A stretch of DNA of 64,000 nt from Sycobia sp. Sy_11 (taxonomy: Eukaryota; Arthropoda; Insecta; Hymenoptera; Epichrysomallidae). The stretch is from assembly GCA_018907035.1 (NCBI GenBank), contig JACCIC010000002.1:8259501-8323500 (forward strand), in the 5' to 3' direction. Under the pieces are notes generated by a model, which made no database searches, was not told the origin of the DNA, and was given only the letters and a program-made list of their open reading frames with translations. The translations under genes and the position numbers were made by a program. Positions 12,040-23,900 of this stretch are shown here, in pieces (the stretch's first letter is position 1; the number at the start of each line of letters is the position of its first letter).

Positions 12040-12800
12040 TTAGCGAAGGAAATTCCTCTCATATCGTCCTGACACTTCTACTGAGGTGAACGCGTCGGTA
12101 GAATTAAATTTGAGCAAGTCGACTTACGGCTCCCAATCTCGAAAAACTCTACATGCCCTATGTCTGGGCCTATAATAATACTCCGAACCTGCTGGCACAT
12201 CTCTTCTTCGTCAGAACGCGTCTCGAAAAGATGAAATTTCGAGAAGTGGAGGTTACTCCAGTGAATGCCAAGTCTGGGGAAGACCCTCCATTTATTGGAA
12301 AACAAAGCCTAGTTTAGGCCAATAGGAAGTTTCCTCCTCTTCAAAACTGTCTCCGAAAGGAGGAGTTCTGGGAAATTGAAGTAGGAGATTAAGACCACCC
12401 AAGGTTGGTGTTAACGTCGACTTCACCTATCAGAAATATCACGTTCCTTCCTTTGCCTTGCTGCTCTTCCGACTGCTCACAGTAACATTGTTGCTGTTGG
12501 AAGCCAATGTACCGGTCCAGTATACGTACTTATTGGCATTGGAGGTACTTATGCCTAGCTAGCGGGCGAAGCCCGCCTTACGTTTGCGGGTCAAACTCTT
12601 ACCGCTTACCGCACTGTCTAATTCGCTACGCGATATTACAAAAAAAGGACGAAAGAGAATTTTCCATCTATTCCACAGCGTAGCCTGCTCGTTCAAAGCG
12701 AGATACAGTCCTCTTCCATCTTTCTCTTGGTTCGAAACTCCTTTCCCGAGATAAAGAAAACGTCCACATCTTAATCAGGTTCCAAGGAGTAGAACTCTTA
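12040..12800. other. Composition-anomalous island, unidentified
   Basis: This stretch is visibly richer in G+C than its flanks and has a different texture. It contains a strong hairpin, GCGGGC-GAA-GCCCGC, at about 12,561-12,575, followed by TTTGCGGG. Frames on both strands (a 75-codon minus frame at 12078-12305, and a plus frame from about 12,120 to 12,315) show no domain I recognise. It ends against a decayed Penelope-type terminal segment at about 12,820. Its texture and hairpin recall organelle DNA, especially plant mitochondrial, but that is an impression only. An old transposon or host pseudogene is equally possible. Confidence 0.5.
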
Positions 12801-12819
12801 ATAGAGTTGAAACGATTTA

Positions 12820-13480
12820 GTCCCTGACAAGTCGAAGCGGTTCAAAACAATGGAAGAAACAAATAGAAAATTCGGCAAATTTAGTGTTAGGGACAGTCAA
12901 ATTATCTGCTGCTAAAAATAGCATATTGATTATTTTTATTTTTATTTTAGTTTTTGATAGTAGTTTTTTTATTTCCGATTCTACAGGGATAATTATCAAC
13001 AAAGGCAGTTCTGACTATCAGTATATAATTATAAATATATTATTCTATAAAGACTGATAGACAGATAGAAATATTTATTAGTGTAATATATTTTTTATAA
13101 AAATTCAATTCTCCACGTTATAATATCAGTAAAACTATTTCATTCTTAAAAAAGCATATTATTGACAGAAAATTTGAGCTATTAACCAAGCATAAAAATA
13201 TTAGGCTTCCTTTTTATGGTTTAGAGGACTTACAACTCTGCAAGAAACGCAGTAAAACCTTGTATCTATAAAATGTGTTACATTAGAAACATAACTCTTG
13301 TAAATTAATAATAATCTATATTTATAACTATATATTTATTATAACTCTTATTTCTTTAAGTTCAGTATATTCATATGGTTTGTGTATACTCATATGGTTA
13401 TTACATATCTTTTGTAAAGTGAAAAACATTTATTCAGCTATTAATATTTTTGCAATAAAACCCGTAATTATAGAAAAACT
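12820..13480. repeat. Decayed relative of the Penelope terminal repeat
   Basis: The block 12824-12853 (CTGACAAGTCGAAGCGGTTC then AAAACAATGG) parallels the hammerhead-like block at 16519-16550. At 12,970-13,060 the text GATTCTACAGGG...CAACAAAGGCAG...ATATTATTCTATAAA parallels 16,730-16,800. At 13,180-13,205 AACCAAGCAT parallels the right arm near 16,900. The order is conserved, so this is an older copy of the same unit. Confidence 0.5.
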
Positions 13481-13789
13481 TCTATAACAATTAAAACGAA
13501 GTACGTTTATGTAAGAGTTTATAAAAAAAACTTTACATATGGTATAATGTTATAAATTTCAAATGTAACTAACTGAGCAAACATGTTGATAGTTTTACAA
13601 ATACTATTATATTTTTTTACAGATGTTCCGAAAGTTACGTAATTAGAAAACTAAGATAAAAAATGAAATGGTATTTACAAATGTATCGTTACTAGATTTA
13701 TTAGACCTGATTTACATATTCTTATATATTCGTATTTTTATCTATAATTTTATTTGTACGTTTCAACATTTAATTTATTATGTTAATGT

Positions 13790-13995
13790 TTACCCTTTTA
13801 TAGGTGACCAATGAAGATAACTTCTTTCGCATCGCAAAAACCAGTGGTCAGAACCTTGTGCTGATAAAATCGTTTTTACCTTTCTTGGACGTGGTTCACC
13901 TGGTCCAATCCATTGTTTCGACTGTCTTTTGCTTTCAGGGGTGTAATGATAAATCCAGGTCCTATTTACAGTTACCAATCCTTTGAACATATAAA
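13790..13995 (-). pseudogene. Mariner transposase catalytic-region fragment
   Basis: The minus-strand frame reads RTWIYHYTPESKRQSKQWIGPGEP, which in two short parts (TWIYHYTPESK and QSKQWIGPGEP) matches the segment after the first catalytic Asp of mariner transposases. A frameshift follows: the end reads as the EVIFI region in another frame. No inverted repeats or other transposase parts were identified, so this is an isolated fragment unrelated to the copy at 7011-8300, whose equivalent segment differs. Confidence 0.8.
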
Positions 13996-13999
13996 AACA

Positions 14000-15100
14000 A
14001 TGCCCTTAGAGACCTAAAATTTGTGTTCGTTTTCTTATGCCATATTTTTATTTCATTATGTAACGAAAAATCACACAAACGACATCCGACATCGGTGTTC
14101 CTGCATCTAGACTAATTCACATTAAGGCTGAATAGAGATAAATATTCTTTCATTAACGAAAAATTGAATACGGAATTACCCTAATCGTGAGGCCATTTAG
14201 AACTTTCGTAGATTCCTTGGTCTCATTCATTTTTATCACGGATGTATAACACGCGCAGCTGAAATACAAAGCTTGTTATTCCCGTTTCTACTAGGTATGT
14301 AAAAAACGTTATAAGGATGCCGTACACTCAAATGCAACGGCAAATGAAAGATTTGAAAAATGCAAGAGTATAACATAGTCGAATTCCCATTTCGGACGAA
14401 AACGCAGAAATTCAACTAGTTACGGCGGAATCTAATACAGCTATATGCAACGTTGATAAAAAAATGTCGAATATTAGAAACCAGAAAATAGACTAATTGC
14501 CTAAAAAATATATCATCATGTAAGAAAAATCTACAGTTCAGTGGAAGTAATCAAAAATTTCAAAAAATAGGCTCGATACGCTCTTCAAATCGAATTATAT
14601 AAATCTTGAAATCATTATTATTGTTACTTTTTATAATATTATTATAATTAGGATAGAAATTATTACAGTATTACTAAAAAAGTATAATTAATTTTTGTTT
14701 TACGTCACTATTTAGTGCATTTCTATTTTTTTCTACCCGATCTCACGTGCCTAAACCTCGGCTTTGCTCTTGCGAAGTCTCGGTTTTGCAAATGTAGGTA
14801 GGGTATTTATTCATCTCATTTTGCAAAGATAATGTGAGCATTAGATTTACAGAGGTAATTGTTAGACTATAATCTAATTTAGAAAATATATGGAATATGT
14901 ACAGCTAATAATTATTAACTTATTAAGCGAAAATTATTCAGCATACCTTCGGTCTGAGCAACATAAATTGTACACGATCCTGAACCAGAAAGTTGAATAC
15001 TTTGAAGTGCTGTAAACCGTAATGTACTTTTAAAAGCAGACATGTTTTAAGGTGTAATGTAATGATCAATCTGTCGTAAAGCTACTTCTACATCTATAGT
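14000..15100. other. AT-rich intergenic DNA
   Basis: I see no gene, RNA gene or clear repeat. Confidence 0.4.
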
Positions 15101-15159
15101 CATCTACAGTATATGAAGTTATGCCAATATTATAATCTATTACAGAAATGTAACAGTGA

Positions 15160-15560
15160 TTATACATTATGAAACCACACCAATTTCCATATTTTCAATT
15201 GAACGAACTGTAATGAGAAGGCGATAGATCAAAAACGTCGTCCGAGTATCTCCATGAGAATTTAAAAATAAAATACTAGGATTGCTCTTATTGATACTAT
15301 CATAAATGAAATTAAAAGCTTCATGTTGATCCGGTACTAATTGAGCAAGAATTGTTTTTACAAATGATTTTAATCTATTATCATCAAAATGATTTGGTAA
15401 CATTTGATCCTAAACATTTATGGTCTCGTGATTCTTATGCCTAGGAGTTGGTGATGCCAAATCACATAAATGTTTTTCACTAAGAATGGCGATCACATTT
15501 TCAATCTCAATAAGATATCTATTAAATATTTAATTTGAACAATTTATTTCAAAATCAATA
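15160..15560 (-). pseudogene. Helitron-type Pif1 helicase remnant
   Basis: The minus-strand frame at 15403-15167 reads LVPDQHEAFNFIYDSI, then SILFLNSHGDTRTTFLIYRL, then LITVRSIENMEIGVVS. This lines up with the Pif1-like helicase N-terminal region of Helitrons (LN.EQ...Y..I, then FFL.GPGGTGKTFLY, then VRS.G.I.L.VASSG). The Walker A motif is destroyed (SHGDTRTT). Upstream text at 15,560-15,410 (IENVIAIL..., CDLASPTP) fits the preceding Helitron region (FGLP.P) but has stops. It is a fragment only; no Helitron ends were found. Confidence 0.7.
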
Positions 15561-15601
15561 GTTGGACGGCTTATTTTATATAAAATATCTTCTTAAAGTC
15601 A

Positions 15602-15961
15602 GAGGAGTGGAAACTCCGTTAAAATCGTATTAAACTACATGGCAGGACTTCGGGACAGAATTGACTGCAAGGCGACAACACCCTGTGAGGTTGCTCATTC
15701 AAATGCATGTATTTGAAGAAAAGAAAGTGGGGGTATGCAATGAGCGTGGAGAGAGGGCGAAAGTTAAATCTCTGCTCCCCTACTTCTGCTTTTTTTCTTC
15801 CCCTTACTCGCTTTGGCTTTTGTTTTCTCTCTCTGTTGCACGCAGAACCATCGAGCGATTTCCAAGACCGCGACGTCTACGGGACAAATCTGAATTACCA
15901 TCTCCGGCTAATTTTTGATAAATTTTCCCCATACGTAAAGCGAGCGGAGTTTCCACTCCTT
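15602..15961. repeat. Segment bounded by a perfect 15-bp inverted repeat
   Basis: GGAGTGGAAACTCCG near 15,603 recurs exactly inverted (CGGAGTTTCCACTCC) near 15,945. The interior is about 330 bp, more G+C-rich than the surroundings, with two overlapping frames that look like chance. This may be a small nonautonomous DNA element, but no clear target duplication was seen. Confidence 0.55.
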
Positions 15962-16378
15962 CTCTCTACCCTCCATAGCTAGTAGTTTGCTTCAGTAATC
16001 AGCTGATCGCATCAATTTTTATAAAAATCCCGTTGAACAGCTGATTATAAGCTGAGCCCTGCTAGTCACGTCTATATATATATATAGCAAATTTAGTGTA
16101 AATGTTTTCATCTGTATTACTCATTTGAATTTAAATAAAAGATTTTGAAGAAGGTTGCCAATAGAATTTTAATAGTTTTTATTATGGACAGGTATAGAAT
16201 AAAAATACTTATAGGGGATAAGTTGGAGTCAAAATATATACTTTATAATCAATTTTATTTATTAAATTTTATAAAATTAAATGAATATAAAAATGTTAAA
16301 ACCTGTTTGTCTTATACGCATACTTGGTTTAAATATTTTACTTTTTATGTTTAACAGAATTATTTATATTTATGAATT

Positions 16379-16382
<4 letters not shown>

Positions 16383-16434
<52 letters not shown>
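16383..16434. repeat. (TA)n microsatellite
   Basis: About 26 uninterrupted TA units inside the large inverted repeat. It generates a spurious frame rich in Ile and Tyr. Confidence 0.95.
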
Positions 16435-16439
<5 letters not shown>

Positions 16440-16509
16440 TTAAAATTAAAAATTATTCTTATGTCGACTGTTCTGAATTAAATTAATAAATATTTTTATC
16501 GGTCTTTCA

Positions 16510-16556
16510 GTTTAATTCCTGAGGAAGAACCGTATCGGTTCGAAACGTCGGACACC
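16510..16556 (+). ncRNA. Hammerhead ribozyme-like motif
   Basis: CTGAGGA (16519-16525) matches the core CUGANGA. A perfect 6-bp stem with a 3-nt loop follows (GAACCG, TAT, CGGTTC; 16527-16541), and then GAAACGTC (16542-16549), which supplies GAA, the A-U/C-G minimal helix III and the GUC cleavage site. One extra A separates the core from stem II. Helix I is weak (about three pairs). Minimal type I hammerheads with a 2-bp helix III are known from Penelope-like elements, where they work as dimers. Similarity is clear; self-cleavage is unproven. Confidence 0.55.
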
Positions 16557-17222
16557 AAGGTAATTCTAAATTTAAGGTGGTGGGGGAAGTCAGGTTGTCC
16601 TTTACTAACATAGAATATTATTTTTATTATTTTTATTTTATTTATTATTTTATTTTTATTTTATTATTAATTTTATTTTATGTTTAATTTTTAATATAAT
16701 TTATTGTAGTAATAAGTTTCATTTCAGATTCTACGGGGGTGAACATAAACAAGGACAGTCTAACTGTCATTATTTTAGCTAATATATTATTTTATAAAAA
16801 TTTAAGATATATTTATAAAAATATTTATTAATATATTTATATATAATTAATTCATAAATATAAATAATTTTGGTAAATATAAAAAGTAAAATATTTAAAC
16901 CAAGTATGCGTATAACACAAACAAGTTTTAAAATTTTTATATTTCTATTAATTCTATGAAATTAAATAATCTAATTAATAAATAAAATTGATTATAAAGT
17001 ATACATTTTAGGCTCCAACTCGTTCCTTATAAGTAATTGCACTCAATTTAATAAAAACTATTAAAATTCGATTTGAAACCTTTTTAAAAAAATCTTTTAA
17101 TTACATTTAAAATACATTAAACTTCCTAATCGCATATATATATATGAACGCGACCAGCAACGACAAGCTGTTAGACGGGGTTTTGTGAAAATGGACATGA
17201 TCAGCTGCTTACTGAAGCCAAT

Positions 17223-17976
17223 GAATCAAAATAAGCGGAACGATATCCCAGTAAGTCACCAGTAAGTAAAAATACCGTTTCTGACCGTTTTTTTCCTTTG
17301 ATTACGTCAATGACGGAAAACTTGCAGTTTTATAACCGTTCAGAGCTGGTACCTGCTGGTACGAGCTGCTGGCAACTGCTGGCACTGCTGGAGGCTCTGC
17401 TGGAGGTCTTCGGAACAAACCCTCAAACTTTTTCTCAAATCTCCGACTTGATAGCATCAGATAGCATGTTAAGAAAATGGTCGAGCCAATCAAAAATCTG
17501 ATTTTATTACCAGTAATCGTTCAGTTTGTTAGCAAGTAAACCATAAGCATAAGCATAAGTAAACAGCTTGGTCATGTAAAATAGGTTAGATTTTTCAATC
17601 AAAATATGTAATATGCAATGATAATATGCTGTGGTAATGGTAATATGCAATAGTAATTTGCAATATGCATAATGAATGTCAATCCATATGTAATAATGCA
17701 ATATATATGAAGTGCCTGTCATCTGTATACAGTGCTTATTGCAAGAATTTGATAAGATGACCAACTTATAAAATATCTTTATTTTAAAATGTGAAAAGCT
17801 ACATTTTCATGATAAGATGCTTCTTATCATTTCAAATTGTAAAACTAAATCTAAATAATTCTGCAATAGGTTGCATAATTTTTAAAACTTGGTTACGTTT
17901 TAATACTTCACATAAGAGATTGTTATAAAATGAGAACGTTTTTCTGTTAAAAAACAGTTTCAATTTAATTTTCAAA
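17223..17976. other. Upstream region of BLTP2, CTGCTGG-rich tract
   Basis: At 17,340-17,410 CTGCTGG-type words repeat irregularly, producing short frames on both strands. The rest is AT-rich with scattered AATATGCAAT words. No promoter element stands out. Confidence 0.4.
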
Positions 17977-20900
17977 ATGACAGGCTTATTAACGTGTTTA
18001 ATTATTTTCTTTCTTTTATACTGTATTTGCACATGGTAAGTATAATTTAGTAAACCTTTGAATTCATTGTATTCTTAATATCTAATACGATTGTATCTGT
18101 AATTCTTTGATAGGATTATACCAAGATTTTTGGCTTGGCTGGTTAAAAGAAAATGTAAAATACATTTACAAGTTGGACATATTTCACTTCCTTATTTTAT
18201 ATTAAGAGATGTCAATATTTCTACAAATGGATTCACAATTGTAAGTTTTATTATTCTTTAGTCTTTAATCTATGGTATATATCTATTAATTAATTAATAA
18301 AATTATTTAGGAAATTGAAGAACTTAGTCTTCGCAGTAGTTTATTTAGCAGTGAAGTAGCTAAATTGCTGTCTCTAATGCTGAGAGGAGTACGAATTAAT
18401 GTAAATGTTCCAGCAGTATCAGTCAAGCATAAAAACCGTTCTAACAAAGTTTTAGATTTTCGAAATACGAAAATTCCTTCATTTATCATTACAGTTATAC
18501 AAGTAAGCATTTTTTTAAATAAATGGATTAACTACTTTTAAACATTACTTAATTTAAATGTTTAGTTTTTAGCTATCAATATTGAAAATTTGAGCTTATT
18601 AGCTCTTGGAAATGGCTGGTTAGGAAATGGAAGTGCAGAAACTCTATGCTTAGACGGTAGTGTAGTTCATGGAGCACGTACGCTCTTAGGTACCATAACT
18701 ATTGCCAATGGGACAATGAAATTACTCCGTCATGCATCGGATGCATGTTTAGCTCAAATTAATTTTGCTGGTACAATAGAAGCAACAATTAGGGCTCAAG
18801 GTGAACTATCATTAGAGGTAGGATTGATTAGATCCCATATAGATCTATACAACTTAGTTTTTGAAAATGTTATAAACCAACTTTACTTATAAATTAAAAT
18901 ATATATTGCAGAAATTATTTATTGGCATCACACAAACTGAAGGATCTGGAGGTGCTGGTCTTTTACAATTTCTAAAAGACAGGAAGTCAACATCAGAAGC
19001 ATTAAATTCAACAGCACCAGAAAAGTTTGGTAGTGATATTCTAGAACGATTGGCTCCTATTTTACCAAAGGTAAGTATAATGTTTTAATACATGTAATAT
19101 TATGCACATACAGTTTTTTTTTCTTATTTAATATTTACCCCAAAATTATCTGAATTTCAGAATCTATTAATAAAACTTGGTAGCTCTTCAATTATTGCTG
19201 GTAGAGAAGATGGTTCTCATTTGGGCTTGGAATGTACAATGAAGAGTCTACAACTTAATGCAAAATTCCAACCAACTGGTCCTTATCTTTATGTAGCCCT
19301 AAATATTGACGGAATATCCATCCGTGGAAAACTTCCAGTTTTGTCATTACGATCATTGTCTATAGAATCAAAAGTATGAATAAAATATTATCTTTTTATT
19401 TTAATAATTTTTTATTTTGAATTAATAATTTTTCATAATTGAAATATCATAATTCAGATGGAAGAAGATGTTTTAAAAATTGCTACTCAATTAAACAACC
19501 TCTCAATAACTTACGATGAAAAAGACTGGGAATCAATTTTAATTAATGGAACTAGAGATATTCTTAAATCAGATGTTAATTCTTCGTCAAATAATCTATT
19601 TCCATGGTTAGAAATTCAAAGTATTACAGAATTGTTTGAAGGTTCACTGTTTATAAAATTACCCGATGTTCAAGAAACATCATGTACTACGTCACATGTT
19701 AAATTTGCAATGGATAGACTACCTGGTAAATCCTTTTTGCATCATTCAATATTACAGTTTACTTTAGAATAAATTTATTCAAAAAGCATTTAAATTTATG
19801 AAAGTGTTATATGGTTCTGTATAATAAAATAATTTTATTACAAGTATTAATAATGAATTGTTCCTCTGCTAAATATAAATGATTTTAATATATTACAGAT
19901 AAAGTTGATGAGTGGAATACTGAGTTAATTCTTGAATCACTTTGTTGTGCATTTAATGGTAATAATGCTAATGCAACTGAATCAATACTTCGATGGGGAA
20001 ATCCTCTTTCAATTGGTGTATTTCTAGCAACCACTAGAAAAAATGCAATAGGAATTGCAGTGGATGCTCTTAGAACACAATGGAGTCTGGAACTAGCTAA
20101 ATTTCTTGAGCATGGAATATCGTAAATTATATTAAATAATATAGAATGTAATATTTTTGAATAAGATTCACAAAATGCTTTTCTTAATTTTTATTGTAGA
20201 TACTGGAAAAAACATAAAAAATCTTCACATTACGCTAGTGTTCCACTTAATCATGAAACATTACACTTAAGTCTAAAAGTCTCAAACTGTAACTTATTTT
20301 TTATTGCAGAAAACGAACGTATGTTTTTGAACATTGCAGAAAGTATTTGAAGTATAAATATTATCTATTAATGACTTTGTACTTTTTAGTGTCAGTAATG
20401 GTAAGATTAGATTCGGCTACATTGGAACGAAGTAACAAACGTTTTGTTGGAGTAGCAGAAGGACTTTCTGCAATAACAATAAATAAAAATGAATCAGTTG
20501 TGTGTTTGCATGCACAAGCCAAGAGTCATCCATTTTTAGTAGTAAGAAAATGCAAAACGGCAATTACTTCAACGGCAATTAACGTTAGTTTTGATAATAC
20601 AAATTTTGTTTGGAGTCCCAATTTACATCTTCAACTATTACAATTGTGGCTTGAATCATCGGATTTTCGAGCTATCATTTGGGAAAGAAAACTTGTTATT
20701 GAGGGTAATTACTATTGTGTAATTTCTGTTTAATTTAATACATTATAAAAATAATTATATGCTTGTAATTTCCAATCTATCTAAATTTTGATAAACATTG
20801 CTTTTTTATTAAAATGTAAAAATATTCAATTTAACTAAATTAATCTGTTCCTAATATAAAATGGAAATATGATTTATTTATATTTTTATAGTTTTAAATT

Positions 20901-23900
20901 TCATTAATATCTTAATATCTTTATATTTTTATTTTAGATAAATCAAAATTTAAACGTCCTATAGATATATCATGTACTGGTGGAATATCTTTAACAATTG
21001 ATATTTCACCTAGACATTTTTTGGAACTATCCTCTGATCACTTAAGGTGGTGTCAAGGAGAATGGAAATTAAATTATCTTAGAGCAGCTTTAGATATGGC
21101 AGACATTATTACAATTGAAGGTTTCAAATTATTTAAATTAGCATCAAGTGAAGAAGTTCGCGTGGAACGTCAGAATAATGAAGGATTTGAATTGGAGTGG
21201 AATGAAACTTGGGAATTAAATATTGACTTGGCAAAAGCTTGCTTTCCGTATGAGCATCAGTTCGCTGAAGCTATTCAGAATGAATTATTTAGTGTAAGAA
21301 AATGGTTCAAGGAGATACATTCATCTACCGATTCAAAAGAAAAACCATTACCATGCGATCTAGTCATAAAAGTAAGCATCTCTTTTATAAATATTTTTTA
21401 ATTCATATATATGTACACGAATTATAATCAAGTACTAGTTTAGTTAAAAAGTTCAATACTAACTTGGATATCGCATTCGTTATTGTACAAATAGAAAATA
21501 TTTGAAACAAAAAATCTGGAACAGAAAACTAAATTAACTAAAAAAATCTCAAAAAAAAAACCTTTATAAATTAATAAAAATATTCATTTATGTTTTAATA
21601 ACAAAAAATAATTAAAAAAATATATTAATAAATTTATATTTCAAAAATTTAAGATTTATTTTTAATTATTTATTAATAATGATTTAAAACGATCATTTAT
21701 TTTTTATATTTGATATACATTTTATGAATTATTTTTTACGTTTTCGTACAAATAGTTAATGTCATTTTTGAATCTTATCTTCTTATTATAAAGTTTCAAC
21801 ATCAATATTTTAAAAAAAAAATGCTATTACATTTGTAAACTACCTGACATTATTTTAATACTATTGAAATTTAATGTTGAAATATTAGTCATCGTAGATT
21901 TTCATCAAAATAAGTTTTTTTTTTTTAATTTATTTATTAAATGATAGAAGGTTTTATTTAAAATCTTAAATATTTACTACTATAAATTAAATGCATAATC
22001 TTAGAAGGTAAAAAAAATACTCTATGTAATTATTCTCTTCGCCGATGCAGATAAAAGAATGGATTTTCGAGGTGAGCGACGATCCTTTCGAGGTGCGTCT
22101 GCGCGACAATTACGAGCTCCTCGAGGACGAGTACAAAGAGAGCCTCAAGCGCCAAGCAATGCTGGACTCGAAGGTCCAGGAGCTGTGCAGGGCGCACCTT
22201 CTCCTGCCCCAGGGCAAGGTCGAGGAGCTGTACACGAGCCTCGACAAAAAGAACGCCGAGATCTACGTCCAGCGCTGGAAGCAGATGCAGCGCGCCGGGC
22301 CGTCGCGCACCCGCCTCTTCGCCTGGACGATGCTCGACCTCGAGATAATCATCCTGGCGGACCCGTCCATACACGGGCCGGAGCACGCGACCCGCATCCT
22401 CCAGGAAATGGACCCGGAGAGCCCCTGGCCCGAGGACGGCCTCGAGTTCAATACGCTCTTTGTGAGGGGCATGGCCCTCAAGTGCCTGGAGTGGAAGCTG
22501 CAGCTGCGCGACTTTCCCCAGCCCCTCCTGCTGGTCGAGGCACTCAGCATCTGGGGCAGGCTCGCCGGGGCCGAAGCGCTGGCACCGCCCAGGGCGCGCA
22601 GGACCGTGAGAATCGAGGTTGGCGCGCCCTGGGACGACATCGTCATAGAGCGCGGCATGACATCGCTGAAATATTACCACGACTTGAACTGGGACATAGA
22701 TAAATTCAAGTAATGCGAGTTCGATTATATTCTGCCCGTGTTTATATCTTTCGTTGTTGTTTCTAAATTTTAATTAAAAATACCGATATTATTTTAGAAA
22801 ATATCAGAAATTCAAAAAGAAGAAAGTAGTAAATGGACCTTATTTCAGTTCGCAAAATTTTTAACACTCCGTTTTGTGAAAATATAAAAGTAAATAAACC
22901 ATTTAATTTTTGCGGTCTAAAAATTATTTTATACTTATTAATGAATCAGTATGAAATCAAACATAATTCTAAGATCATTATGACTTATTCTTCAAATGAA
23001 TATCCTCGTGGTTACAGTAGCATGGATTAGCTATTCTCTTTTCAAGCGAAGTATTAATTCTATATAAACTAAAGCTACAGTTGAACCATCGCTTTGCTCG
23101 AGTCAAACATATCGGTTTGCAATGAAACGCGAGCATTAACGAGATTTCAACTCGTAGCGTTATAGTTTATACATCATTCATTGTTCGTCTAAAAAGGATG
23201 CGGAATTTAAATGCGAAATTCTTCAATAGAATTGATATAACAACTGCAGTAGATTAATGTAATTTTTAATAACAAAATATAATGCAAAAGCTATAACATT
23301 TTTAAATAAAGTATTTCAAACAAAAATTCTAAAGTATACATTCGAGCAATTTAATATCATTCTGGACTCGACATTGAAGCTATTTTTAAAGATTAATTCA
23401 AAAATTCACTTTGATTTCTAAAATTGGAAAAAAAATCACCGGTAAAATAGTCGATAGAGTTTAGTTTTCTAAATCTTCTCAAAAGCTTGGTCAAAAAATG
23501 ATTTTTATTATATTTAACTATTCTTCACCATTTTGGTGAAATAAATTTGAAATAACGATGAATATTATTTAAAAATGTGTGAAAAAAAAAGTTGCTCGTA
23601 ATCACCGCGAGAATGAGTGCGTAGAGTATAGAACGACAGGTAATCCATTGTCAGATGAAAAAATACAACAAAAAGTGAAATTAATTTATTCCACTTGGTT
23701 TTTTTTTTATAGTACCATATTTCTATGATTTCGTACGCATATGCATTTAATAGAGTACTAAAAATCAGCTTTCGAGCGTCTGTAAGATATATAAACGCGT
23801 TGGAGCAAAATTCAAATGCTTATTGCAGATACGCCTTTGGCCCGTGCTGGGAGCCGGTCATAGCCCAGTGCAATTTGAGCTTCGAGAAAATCCTTCACCC

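Larger units (their letters stand above)
15985..17222. repeat. Large imperfect inverted repeat, Penelope-type terminal repeat unit
   Basis: The left arm (about 15,985-16,370) and right arm (about 16,860-17,222) are reverse complements with many long matches. Examples are GCTTCAGTAA.CAGCTGATC at the outer tips, TATACTTTATAATCAATTTT, and ATACGCATACTTGGTTTAAA near the inner ends. The central part holds a TA microsatellite (16383-16434) and a hammerhead-like block (16519-16550). Inverted terminal repeats carrying GAAACGTC-type blocks are typical of Penelope-like elements, whose reverse transcriptase is seen at 1-1975. Whether the two belong to one family cannot be told here. Confidence 0.75.

Noticed and set aside
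15661..15982. Two overlapping plus frames of 85 and 91 codons
   Set aside because: They lie within the 15-bp inverted-repeat element, with no domain and no splice context.
16281..16481. 66-codon frame with a long Ile-Tyr run
   Set aside because: Generated by translation of the (TA)n microsatellite.
22030..22703. Long frames of 214-216 codons on the minus strand and in another plus frame
   Set aside because: They overlap BLTP2 exon 12, whose frame matches the KIAA0100 family in phase with its neighbours; high GC leaves few stops in the other frames.
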